Source of the DNA: Tigriopus japonicus
Taxonomy: Eukaryota > Arthropoda > Copepoda > Harpacticoida > Harpacticidae
DNA: 64,000 bases
Direction of reading: 5' to 3'
Assembly (NCBI GenBank): GCA_010645155.1
Contig: CM021317.1
Location: 1,864,039-1,928,038, forward strand
Position 1 is the first letter of the stretch. Each line of letters begins with the position of its first letter. A model generated the notes under the pieces. The model was not told the DNA's origin. It was given only the letters and a program-made list of their open reading frames with translations, and ran no database searches. Below, piece by piece: positions 11,238-20,899 of this stretch. The translations under genes were made by a program, and so were the position numbers.

Positions 11238-12419
11238 TGTAGAGTTCTTCTCTTCTCTCTCTATCTACGGACTTAGCTATATCGCTCTCTAAATAAAGAT
11301 CAGTAAGCTTCCAACTCATCATGGCGCAGTCGGTCTGAACGACCCTCCTTACTCCTTTTCTCGCCTTAAACCATGGTTGAGAATCGAACTGCATTGCCCT
11401 CACTTTTTGATTCGGTAGTCGGGAAACTCCATGAGCAAAAGTGATTCAAAATGGAAAGAAACCGAGGATAAAATCTCACATGTCCCTGAGACCCTTACCG
11501 GCGATTCCATGGGCAATCGAGAGCCTATTTCCATGGGCCAAAGGGGTTAGTTAGAGCTCCCACCCAAAAGAGGACCATGTACCCAGAAGAGGACCGTGTA
11601 CCCAGAAGAGGACCGTGTACCCAGAAGAGGACCGTGTACCCAGAAGAGGACTGTGTTCAAACATAGATTTGAACTCACTCGAAAATTTCAAAAGGTTCGA
11701 AGTATAACTTGAGAAGAAAGTGAATCTCTCGAAAATTTCAAAAGGTTCGAAGTACTGTATAACCTGAGAAGAAAGTGAACCTCTCGAAAATTTCAAAAGG
11801 TTCGAAGTATAACCTGAGAAGAAAGTGAATCTCTCGAAAATTTCAAAAGGTTCGAAGTATAACCTGAGAATGAAAATTTTGATCAATCAATCCATAATGA
11901 AGAGATCATCTTTGTTGGTCACGAGGAGACCATAAGCACGCTTTCCAAATGTTCAAGAAAACGGATCAAATTCCAACATCCAGCTTGCAAAATTAACCGA
12001 GGAACAAAGAGCAAAACGACTCTTCAAGACACCTTCAACTTCAGAAAAGTATTGAAGAATTTGCCGGATGCCCAACAAGCGAAATTTAAAACTTTGAAGA
12101 CACTCCCTACTTCAAAAAAAGTATTGAGGAATTGTCGGTCACTTATTCAGCGAAATGGAAAACCGATCTCCAATCCGATGTCTTCAACAATGAAACTTCC
12201 GCTTCAAAATTCAGAATTCGGACAATGTCTTTTATATGCAATAAGGCCATAAAGGCGAAAATGTCTAATGCTTCGTATTTTCAAATATCTTTCAAATTAT
12301 TGCACGTTTGCATGAGCAATAATCTTGGGGGGAGGTGTAGAGTTCTTCTCTTCTCTCTCTATCTACGGACTTAGCTATATCGCTCTCTAAATAAAGATCA
12401 GTAAGCTTCCAACTCATCA
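11238..12419 (+). mobile_element. Complete TRIM (miniature non-autonomous LTR retrotransposon)
   Basis: Two 84-bp direct repeats at 11238-11321 and 12336-12419 start TGTAGAGTTC, end CTCATCA and appear identical. The PBS-position motif TGGCGCAGTCGGT follows the first LTR directly (11322-11334), and the polypurine tract GGGGGGAGG (12327-12335) precedes the second. CAAAA flanks both outer ends (11233-11237 and 12420-12424). Each LTR contains AATAAA. The inside has no gag or pol, only a start-codon frame of about 19 codons (near 11372) and two tandem arrays. It must depend on proteins of another element; a Gypsy relative is plausible from the 5-bp duplication. Confidence 0.93.
11560..11875 (+). 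repeat. Tandem arrays inside the TRIM
   Basis: First comes about five copies of a 19-bp unit ACCCAGAAGAGGACCGTGT (to about 11655). Then about four copies of a roughly 47-bp unit follow, starting CTCGAAAATTTCAAAAGGTT and ending AACCTGAGAAGAAAGTGAA. Both lie wholly between PBS and polypurine tract. Confidence 0.85.
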
Positions 12420-12424
12420 CAAAA

Positions 12425-13390
12425 GAACTTTGAAAATCTTCATCAGACTTTGATGGGCAAAAGATGGTTAATCGAGAAGGTGGAAGGTCCATTGACACTT
12501 CAAAGAAAGTCCAGTTTGTGACGTTGGTTCCACCGACAAAACAGCTAAACAGATTCTTCCTTCAATGTTCAGGTTGGTTTATCAATTCCTATTTTCTTGC
12601 CCAGCTCGGATATTCATTCACTTGGATCTTTTAGAACTCTTAGCTAGAGCTCCTTTGGTAACTAGTTTGGTGAAACCACTCGTTCAATAATGGTAGAATC
12701 CGATTTCCACTACTTCCTGCTTCGCTTGATTGTTCTGGCACTTGACACGAAGCCTTCAGATGTTTTCAATGGGGTGTTTTCTTGCTTTTTTACCTCTATC
12801 ACGTTAATTACCGAGGATTTGAAGCAAAAACTCTCCGTTCATAAAAATGAGTTCACTCGATGTACAGTCTCAGGCTACTCGCGCCAAACGCTCAAAAAGA
12901 GGGAGGTCAGCTGTTGAGTTAACCTCTCAATTACTATCACAAACTAGCCCCAGACTTCTCAGTTCTAGCTAAGCAGGCAGACTACGGCGACAGTTGTTTG
13001 ATTCGTGACCTCTAGATGACTCAGGCTGTATTTTCGGGATTGACTCTGAGAATCAAACTTGAAAAGGGATATTTGCGTTACAAACAAGGTAGCGCCATCT
13101 ATGACGTTCCTTATGAAACCATCATTTTTAACAATGTTGTTAGGTAATCCCTCATAGAGGGCGGTTTTGGCGACGTCAAAATTGAGATAACTCTATTTCA
13201 TTTATCTATGATTACTACTAATAAGAAACTGGATTCCAGAGCTCGTTCTTCCATATTCAATACTCCACCAGTTCATCGTTTAACAATAGTTCACCCTCGT
13301 TACATTCCTCAACAAGGGGTAAGAAATGATCTATAGAACATACAAATTAAAACACAAAGAATCTCATGACCAGAGAGCCTTTCCAACATC
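12425..13390. other. Stretch without recognisable gene
   Basis: Short ORFs only. The frame opening near 12847 (MSSLDVQSQATRAKRSKRG) is the relative of 4082-4190. Other frames show no family resemblance. Confidence 0.4.
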
Positions 13391-13394
13391 AGAA

Positions 13395-13460
13395 GGAATG
13401 GGATTTACAGGGAATCCCATTCCTTGTAGCGGTATTAAAAAATCCGCCCCCCCCCCAAAA
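13395..13460 (-). repeat. Inverted copy of the 9095-9170 block
   Basis: GGAATCCCATTCC followed by TTAAAAAATCCGCCCCCC is the reverse complement of the block near 9115-9165. Just before it the sequence forms its own small palindrome (GGAATGGGAT ... ATCCCATTCC). Confidence 0.55.
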
Positions 13461-13639
13461 AAAAAGTGCCCTTTTGTTTCTGTGTCTGTAAACCATCTGT
13501 ACAAGTTGATTTACAACTGTGGATGATATTTTATTTGTGCAAAAACGCACCCGACAATCAAACTACTACTGTACAACATAAGCCCAAATTTTGGCGTTGA
13601 ATATTTTTAAACTTTTTATTTGACTTGAAAATATGGAAA

Positions 13640-13805
13640 AAACGAATAAGAGGTTAAAATCCAAGAAAAATTTCAAGCTCTTACCAACTAGGCGAAAAAA
13701 GACATCACATCTTAGTTAGACGAAAAAGGTTTTAGGACATATAAACGTAAAAAGACAAAAAGCTTAATTTGTCTTAAGTTCATGCCCAGACTTGACAATG
13801 GATTG
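13640..13805. repeat. Degraded GACGAATAAA-word element
   Basis: Contains scattered GACGAAAAAAG-like words and ends near CTTAAGTTCATGCCCAGAC, resembling the terminal CTTAAGTTCCTATCCCTA of the better preserved copies at 15780-15958 and 20482-20653. No target duplication seen. Confidence 0.45.
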
Positions 13806-14593
13806 AAAATTTGAAGCAAATTACATTATGATTATACTGAACTGGCAAATTAGTTGCAATGATTTATTGAAAAACTGAAATAAAATACCTGCAAAATTCT
13901 TCAATCATGTCGAAATGATTTGTTCACAATCTAAGTCAATTAACGTCATTTCTAAAAGAGAGTTGTGTAAAGTCCAGGACAAGTACAAGAAAGAAGTCAA
14001 AAAGCTTCTTCCCATATTTTGCTTATCTTGGACTACTTGGCCATGTAAGGCCGGAAATCTAACGATTTGAAATGCTTGGCTGTCATTCTTGTAGAAGCTG
14101 AATTACGGGTTTTAAGGAAGCCAGAATGACCGGGCGTGCGTGCTAATTATTTATCTAGTGCTAACGTGTTCCCATAGGCTGAATGTACATGTATGTATGG
14201 ACAATGTATGATTGGACGATGTTTGATTGGACGATGTATGAGCTTCCCCAGACGGCGTGAGTCCGAATCCTAATCGAGATAGAGTTCAAGCTGTCGGGAG
14301 AAATCCTTTTAGGGAGGAGTCGTGGTTAGCGCAGTTTCCTATACGGAGTCGAGGTAATCCTGACATCTTTGGATATGAACCTGTACTAGACCGATTAGTT
14401 TCCGTTTCCGTGGAGTGTTTCTACGAACTAATCAAAAATCGAAGTATTTGTCTCCTTTGGGCTTGTGCTTGTGAAGGTCATGCATCCATCTATAAACTAG
14501 TTTCTGCGTTAACCAAACGCGCGCTTTGGAGCAGCTTGTGGAAGCACTGTTTTGGGGGGGTTGAGCGAAATTGTGAATCTCATAAGTTAGAAC

Positions 14594-15180
14594 TAGGGAC
14601 AGGAAGTTAAGACGAATAAAACTATCAAATTAGACAAAAAAAAGACGAATAAACTGACAAATACGACGACAAATAAATTGACAAATACGACAAGAAAGAT
14701 TCACTCTATTATTGTCTATGTAAAGAAACAAAAATTAGATGGGCCTCAAAGTGACAAATTGGCAAGGAGAAGTACTTTCTTTTTTTTCAGTATTTCATTG
14801 TTTTTTACAAACTCGCTTCAGTTTGGTATGAATTACAGTCACCAAGGCAAAGGAAAAAGTCAAGTTTCAAAACGTATATAAAATCCCAATGTGTTTGCTT
14901 TATTTCGAATTATTATGATTAGAGACTGGAAGTTAAGACGAATAAAACTGTCAAATTAGACGAAAAAAGACGAATAAAATTACCTGATTAGACGAATAAA
15001 GACAAATAAACCTAACAAATACGACAAAAAAGACAAAAAACCTGACAAATACGACAAAAAAGACGGAAAAAACTGACAAATATGACAAAAAAGACAAAAA
15101 CCTGACAAATACGACAAAAAAGACGGAAAAACCTGACAAATACGACAAAAAAGACGAAAAAAACTGGCAAAATCTACTAA
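14594..15180. mobile_element. GACGAATAAA-word hAT-like elements around a duplicated segment
   Basis: Two starts occur: TAGGGACAGGAAGTTAAGAC at 14594 and TAGAGACTGGAAGTTAAGAC at 14920. Each is followed by a run of GACGAATAAA, CTGACAAATACGAC and similar words, up to about 15180. Between them (about 14700-14919) lies the segment whose inverted duplicate is at 20654-20890. No intact partner end was matched to either start, so boundaries are mosaic. Confidence 0.6.
14700..14919 (+). repeat. Segment duplicated in inverted orientation at 20654-20890
   Basis: TTCACTCTATTATTGTCTAT through GGGCCTCAAAGTGACAAATT to ATTATGAT is matched at high identity by the reverse complement of 20654-20890. In both places the segment ends at ATTATGAT next to the TAGAGAC start of a GACGAATAAA element, so the duplication seems to be younger than that insertion. 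Confidence 0.8.
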
Positions 15181-15779
15181 GTTAATAATACATCGCAAAG
15201 CTAAGCCAGCATTCGACGCAACCTCATACTCGCTCATATGCGAACTTGACTCGGGGGGTGGGGGATCGAATCAATCTAGAAATTTCATTTGTGGCAGTCA
15301 TATTGAACATCCCAAAGAAAGAACTAGGAGCATTGATAACCCGAAATGTCTGGGGTTAGTATCACTTGACTATTATGTATTCTTACATATGTACCCTACT
15401 TTAACCTTAATAAACTTCTAGGTTCCTACGCTTTACGTCTGAGCCCACGATTTCTCAGTTAACAAACGGAAAAGTGCCGAATGAGCAAGAAATGGTCAGT
15501 GGAACATTTAAATTTAAAAAACCATGAGCTCAAAACTAACCTTATTTCAACGCTTTCAAAAGAGCAATATTTAGAAGCAGATTTGCTGACATTAATTCTT
15601 CGAATAGTCAGATAGCCTTTTCAATCCAATTTTCTTTCTGTGTGTCAGGAAACTCTAAGTTAAAATGTAAGTGTGTATCATATTTCGTTGACCAAGTTTT
15701 GGCGTTGAACTTTTTTAAAAGTGTCTATATATTCAATTTGAGAAGAACGCTTCAAGTTTAAGAAAAGTTCCAATTTTTG

Positions 15780-15958
15780 ACTAATTAGACGAAAAAAGTT
15801 GAGTGAAATTGCCGGATTAGACGAAAAAAGACGAATAAAATCCAAATTAGACGAATAAATTTGTCGCGACGAATAAGGGTAAAAAAGATGAATAAAGACG
15901 AATAAGTTTAATAGAATAAGTTTTTAAGTCAAATATTTGTCTTAAGTTCCTATCCCTA
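15780..15958. repeat. GACGAATAAA-word element, right end
   Basis: Repeats of TTAGACGAAAAAAG and GACGAATAAA end with CTTAAGTTCCTATCCCTA at 15958, the inverse of the TAGGGACAGGAACTTAAG type of start. The word content matches 14594-15180 and 20482-20653. Confidence 0.55.
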
Positions 15959-15984
15959 GTCATAACTGTTTATTTGCTTTTCTA

Positions 15985-16145
15985 ATTCTAGTGGATTGGA
16001 TTCATGCCTCGAATGGCATCCTTACCAAAAAAAAAAACAGAATGGGCCACCGTCTAATTGACAAAATCAAATCCTAAATATCTGTTTATTGTACGATAAA
16101 TCCAATGAGGCAAGTCCTCGCAAAAAAAAGATAATTATTATAATT
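15985..16145 (+). mobile_element. SINE, 5'-truncated copy
   Basis: It lacks the tRNA-like head but shares ordered blocks with the body of the SINE at 18311-18545: CTAGTGGAT, CCTCGAA(C/T)GGC, AGAATGGGCC, ATTGTA..AAA, CCAATGAG and CTCGCAA, then an A-rich tail. It lies just beyond the 3' end of kelch gene 1. Confidence 0.6.
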
Positions 16146-16215
16146 AATACGATATTGATTTTTGGATTTGTGCAATTCACGAATCACAAACGCTTTTGAA
16201 TTTTTCCAAAACAAA

Positions 16216-19200
16216 TTATGGATGAATATTATAACCATCGACGACATAAGCTGACACTGAATCGAATTTGTAGGCTGGATACGCTTTAATAATTTTCCAA
16301 GAGGGAGATTCGTCGGACAAATTCATTTCTCGTAATATGGTGTCCATAGTGCCATTTTGCTTTACCAAGTTCAATAGCCGGTCATCCAATCGGATAATAA
16401 ATCCGTCAACTGGGCTTTCATCTGCATCAAACAAGGGACTCCTTTTCCATGATGGATCACTTGTGGACATATCCAAACTGAATGCAGCCTTGACCTTAGT
16501 CCATTTATTTGAACCGCCAAGGCACACAAGGTATGTCACGTTAACCATTCCACATATCATGTTTTCCTTGGGATTAGGAAGATCCGGAAAATCGCTCCAT
16601 GACTTGGCATTGATATCCAGGACCTTCACCGATGTCAATGGGTCAGCAGTGTCTTGTCCTCCAACCACTACTAAGGAACTCTCGTTGAGGGCAACCGTGG
16701 TAAGACGCTTCCGGTTTGGAACTAATTCAGGGCCTAGAATCCATTGCCTGGTAATTGGGTCATAGATTTCCACAATTCCATGGCAATTGGTAGCATTAGA
16801 TTTTCCACCAATCACAACAATTTTTCCACCAACAATATTCATGGAGCCTTCAATATGTTCAATGTTTAAAGAAGGGAACATATCCCATATGTTGGTGCCT
16901 GTCAAAAAATAGAATAAAAAGTAAGTTTTAAAAAGCTTCAACCAAAAATTTGTTTCTGAACTACTTTTTGACATTTGAACATTTTTGAGACTTTTCAGGA
17001 TATCTCAATTATTTTGTCCATGTCTTGGAACCTTTTGACTTTTTTTTAATTTTATTTTATATTGTTACCCAATGTTAGAAACGAAATTCCTGACAAGAAT
17101 AAAAATAAAAGGTACAACCTTGCAAAAAGGTATGGTCACGTTTGATAAAAATATTGATTTGACAACGAATTTGAATTCGTTGTTCGTAGATATCCCACAG
17201 ACATCCACGGATTCGAGATACTCCGTTTTTTTTGAAGGACAAGAGCTAAAAAATGATTGCGGGAGTGAGTCCAAAATTTCCGAGAACCGTTGATTTACTA
17301 TGCAGGGTAAGCAAGTTCAGGCGACACTCTGTCCTGTTTTTGTCCAAGCAATAAAATAAGACTTAATGCATCTGATAATGTTGTCTGTAAATTTTTGCCC
17401 ATCATTAGTTGTACACAACACATAAGAGGTGATTCGTTGATGTCGTGTAAGGCAGTGATAGACTAATTGTAAATTATTTTCGTGATCAACCCTTTCTTCA
17501 AAGACTGGGTTGTACCAACCCTGGGAGTGTGTCCAATTTGACTGTGACCAGAAACAAGCTTGTTCTCAATGACAAGACTTGGAGGTCGAGGGCTTGGTGA
17601 CGTTAATCTGGCCACGTTGACCTCAGAATCATCCTACAAAATGACAGGCAAAGTTGTCTGAGTATGTCATATCCATACAGATCTATGATTTTTCCCTGTA
17701 TGTAGGGTTGGTCTAGTATGGTCTCTAGGAAATTGTCCAAATCGTGTCAAAAACTATTAAGTGGCTTTAAGCTAAATTTCGTTATTCTAAGAATTTCTTC
17801 TTTTTGGTAGAAATTGATTTCATTTGGCTTTAAAGCTTCGCAAATCCGAGCATCTAAATTGAAAGCAATATTTTTGAGCAGAAGGCAAATTGTTCTTCAA
17901 TTTCATTCCAAGTAGCTCTTTTACTTTACTTTAATCAACACTTCGACCACAATGTTAAGACTCCTTGAAAAGAAAAAAAGTAATGCTTTTTCTTTTAATT
18001 GAAATTTCCAATTTTTGCATCTGCGTTTACTTACGTGCAGTCCAAAATTGGCACTCGGTCGAATCCTCGTGGCACATCAAAATATCGTTCCCCACTTGAA
18101 CATGCAATGGGGATGGCCACCCTTTAGCTATTCGAATAGGAGAAATGTCTCTCACCGAGAACGGAACTAGTTCTCCAAATTTCAAGTTGATAATGAATAA
18201 CTCTGAAAGCATTAAATTTAAACATTGTAGGAAAATTGTCATCAGAGGGCTCTTGTAATCAGACCTGTGTCAATTACTTTCAAAATGTAATTAATTATAA
18301 TAATATAACAGGGAAGATGGTGTAGCGCAGTTGACTAACGCTCGATCGAGCTATGCTCGGGTTCATGGGTTCAATCCCAGGTCTTCCCCCCCCTATCTGT
18401 CTAGTGGATATTCCGCCTCGAACGGCGCCTCCAGAGCCCAGAATGGGCCCCATGACTCCATTACAATTATTGTATAAACCATGAATAGATATATATCCAA
18501 TGAGAAAATTCTCGCAATAAACATTATTATTATTATAATAACAATTACATAGATTTCAAATGTAATTAAATACTAATACAATTACTTCATTTTCAAATGT
18601 ATCAATTACAATTACTTTCAAATTGTAATTGAATTACATGGAATTACATTTCAATTACATTATTTCTTTCAAAATTCCAACTTTTCCTTTCTGCAAAGTT
18701 TCGTACAGAAAAGGAAACATCTATAAAAGGACAGTAAAAGTTGGATGAATTAGTCTATTAAGCAGATTTGATGGATATTACAAGAAATCCGCATGAAAAG
18801 ATGGTTTCAAAGATTTTGTTTTGAAGCTAGAAATATAATGGTATTTTGTAATTGAAAAACCTCAATTACTTTGGCTGAATTGTAATTAATTACAATTACA
18901 ATTACCTTGATCTCAAATGTAATTAATAACAGTTACAATTAATTACCTTGATCTCAAATGTAAGTAATTACAATTACAATTACCTTGATCTCAAATGTAA
19001 GTAATTACAATTACAATTACCTTGATCTCAAATGTAAGTAATTACAATTACAATTACCTTGATCTCAAATGTAAGTAATTACAATTACAATTACTTAGAA
19101 ATGGCAATTGTAATTGAAATTGCAATTATGTAATTGTAATTACATTTCTAAGTATCACAGGTCTGCTTGTAATCAATGCCTGGGATTTTTAATCCAAGTT

Positions 19201-20090
19201 CATTTGGGGGAAATTTCAAAATACTCTAAAAGGAAAGACATTTCACATGATTGAAATTTTTATAAGGCAAATGAAAAAAACACATCAAACTTGTTGGTAT
19301 TGTATGCACACTGCTACTTCAAGGGTACAAGAAAATGCTTTGCTAGAACACATATTTTAATTCAGGTAGTATTGTGTCTGTCCATACCTTTCAGATAAGT
19401 TTAGCACCAAAGTAACATCAGGGAATTAGAATTGTTTTAAAACAATGTGTGAGGCCACTCAAACCATGGTATTCCGCGGTATGGTGCAAGCATGGGGTCT
19501 GTTAAGGGCCATATTTTGTGATTAGAGGTAAAAAGGTCACAAACAAAAAGTCACAAGGAAATATATCTCGATACAAACAAATAAGGTGGAAAAGGCTCAA
19601 ATTTTCCAAAGAAGAATATGTTTCCGTACTATGCCAATTTGGTCAAAATTACTCAAAGCGTTAAAAAATGCCCCCAGACATAACGTGAAGGAAGTATCGT
19701 GTGTGCTGTATACTGACCCAGGGACCACTGTACGTCAGGACGAATTTCAAAAATACACACTGGGTCCGATCATTGTACTAAAATGTGAGGTTTTTGCAAC
19801 AAATAAATTGTTCCGTTTAATTTTCACTGTTCTAATCGGACCCAGTGTGTATTTTGAAAGTAATCCTTGCTTGAGCCATCCTTGACTGACCTGATTGCCG
19901 CTGAACAAAGTCATCCCGTATGAATGTTCTATCTTCTGGTGTTAAGGGATTCTCAATACAAGTGATTGGGCTCACTGAAGGTGCTTCCACTATTTCGCAA
20001 TTCGATGACGAGGAATTGCATTTGACTCCAAGGCATTTTGGATCATTCTGAAGAGCCAAGCATACAGCTGATGCAGGGGTTAAATCCAGC
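16216..20090 (-). CDS. Kelch-repeat gene 1, 5' end not found
   Basis: Three minus-strand exons join in phase: 20090-19891, 18202-18035 and 16898-16216 (stop at 16216). The two junctions are phase 1 (G|AG and C|GC); the first exon starts in phase 2, so an upstream exon is needed. Exon 1 has closely spaced cysteines (AVCLALQNDPKCLGVKC ... SNC), loosely PAN/apple-like. Exon 2 holds VGNDILMCHEDSTECQFW. Exon 3 has kelch blades: IVVIGGK ... IVEIYDPITRQWILG, SLVVVGGQ ... VKVLDINAKSWSDFPDLP, YLVCLGG ... SFSLDMS-type. With only three or four blades the propeller would be small or completed by other exons. A signal-peptide-like frame at 21477 (MFHFMLIFGIQYVIYGM) is a candidate first exon, but no phase-2 donor was found. 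Introns carry a hAT element, a SINE and a MITE touching the first donor. A secreted or surface role is inference. Confidence 0.75.
18260..19165. mobile_element. hAT-like element of AATTACAATTAC words, hosting a SINE
   Basis: Ends are CAGACCTGTG and its inverse; the exact 8-bp duplication CTTGTAAT flanks it (18252-18259 and 19166-19173). The inside is almost entirely TAATTACAATTAC variants, with about four copies of a roughly 42-bp unit including CCTTGATCTCAAATGTAA at 18895-19090. The SINE at 18311-18545 is nested in it. All lies in the first identified intron of kelch gene 1. Confidence 0.88.
18311..18545 (+). mobile_element. tRNA-headed SINE, apparently full length
   Basis: 18311-18388 is a 78-nt tRNA-like head: the 7-bp acceptor GGGAAGA pairs perfectly with TCTTCCC, TAGCGCAGTTG fits the A box and GGTTCAATCC the B box of RNA polymerase III promoters. 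The T stem has mismatches, the anticodon loop lacks the usual T before the anticodon, and no CCA-type 3' context follows, so it is not a working tRNA gene. A body of about 140 bp (with AGAATGGGCC and CCAATGAGAAA) leads to an AATAAACATTATTATT tail. The target duplication is masked by the AT-rich host element. Confidence 0.8.
19718..19884. mobile_element. MITE with 6-bp duplication, copy 2
   Basis: A 167-bp element flanked by the exact 6-bp duplication ACTGAC (19712-19717 and 19885-19890). The right-hand duplication, read on the minus strand, is GTCAGT and forms the splice donor of the first identified exon of kelch gene 1 (CAG|GTCAGT at 19891/19890). Confidence 0.9.
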
Positions 20091-20481
20091 CTAAAGGAAA
20101 ATGTAAGTTTTCGGATGGTTTGAAAGTGTTGGTATATTGCGGGAAATCTTGAGATTACTGGCAAAATTCTTCACGCTCGCGAAAGAACATTTTAGTGGAT
20201 TGAATTTAGCAAGGGATTTTTCGGCGCCAACTGGGTAGGGATGTGCAAGAGCCTAGACTAACAGAAAAAAACTATTTTTTTGCTGTGGATCAAAATCTGA
20301 TTTTTTAACAACCCGGGAAAACGCCACAACAATCTTTCCTGCATGTAACAAACTCAAACTTTTGAACACCAATGCCTGTGAGATCTGACCCACCTCTAGC
20401 CATTCGGCCCCAATAATCCTTAGCTGAATGTTTCCAACGGCAGCTATCCAGCTTATTTCGAAAGTGATTCTATCATAAATT

Positions 20482-20653
20482 TAGAGACAGGAACTTATAC
20501 GAATAAACTTATTCATCTTTTTCGTCTTTATTCGTCTTTTTTTCCCTTATTCGTCGGGCAATTTTATTCGTCTTTATTCGTCTAATCAGGTAATTTTATT
20601 CGTCTTTTTTCGTCTAATTTGACAGGTTTACTCGTCTTAAGTTCCTATCTCTA
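20482..20653. mobile_element. GACGAATAAA-word hAT-like MITE, compact copy
   Basis: Starts TAGAGACAGGAACTT and ends with the inverse AAGTTCCTATCTCTA; 172 bp made largely of TTATTCGTCTTT words (inverse of AAAGACGAATAA). Flanks are ATCATAAAT on the left and ATCATAAT on the right, probably a decayed 8-bp duplication. Confidence 0.75.
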
Positions 20654-20890
20654 ATCATAATATTCCGAAATAAAAGAAACACGTTGGGATTTTATATACG
20701 TTTTGAAACTTGAGTTTTTCCTATGCCTTGGTAACTGTAGTTCATAACATACTGAAGCGAGTTTGAAAAAACAATGAAATACTGAAAGAAAAAGAAATAA
20801 GAAAGTACTTCTCCTTGCCAAATTGTCACTTTGAGGCCCATCTAATTTTTGTTTCTTTACATAGACAATAATAGAGTGAATGGAGTGCCT
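20654..20890 (-). repeat. Inverted duplicate of 14700-14919
   Basis: The reverse complement matches 14700-14919 from ATTATGAT to TTCACTCTATTATTG. Both copies adjoin a GACGAATAAA element at the same base. Confidence 0.8.
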
Positions 20891-20899
20891 TAGGGCACT

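Noticed and set aside
14257..14610. 117-codon ORF as a gene
   Set aside because: No family resemblance, no splice or promoter context, and it ends next to the word-repeat element.
18311..18388. Functional tRNA gene
   Set aside because: T stem mismatches, abnormal anticodon loop and attached body plus A/T-rich tail mark it as a SINE head.
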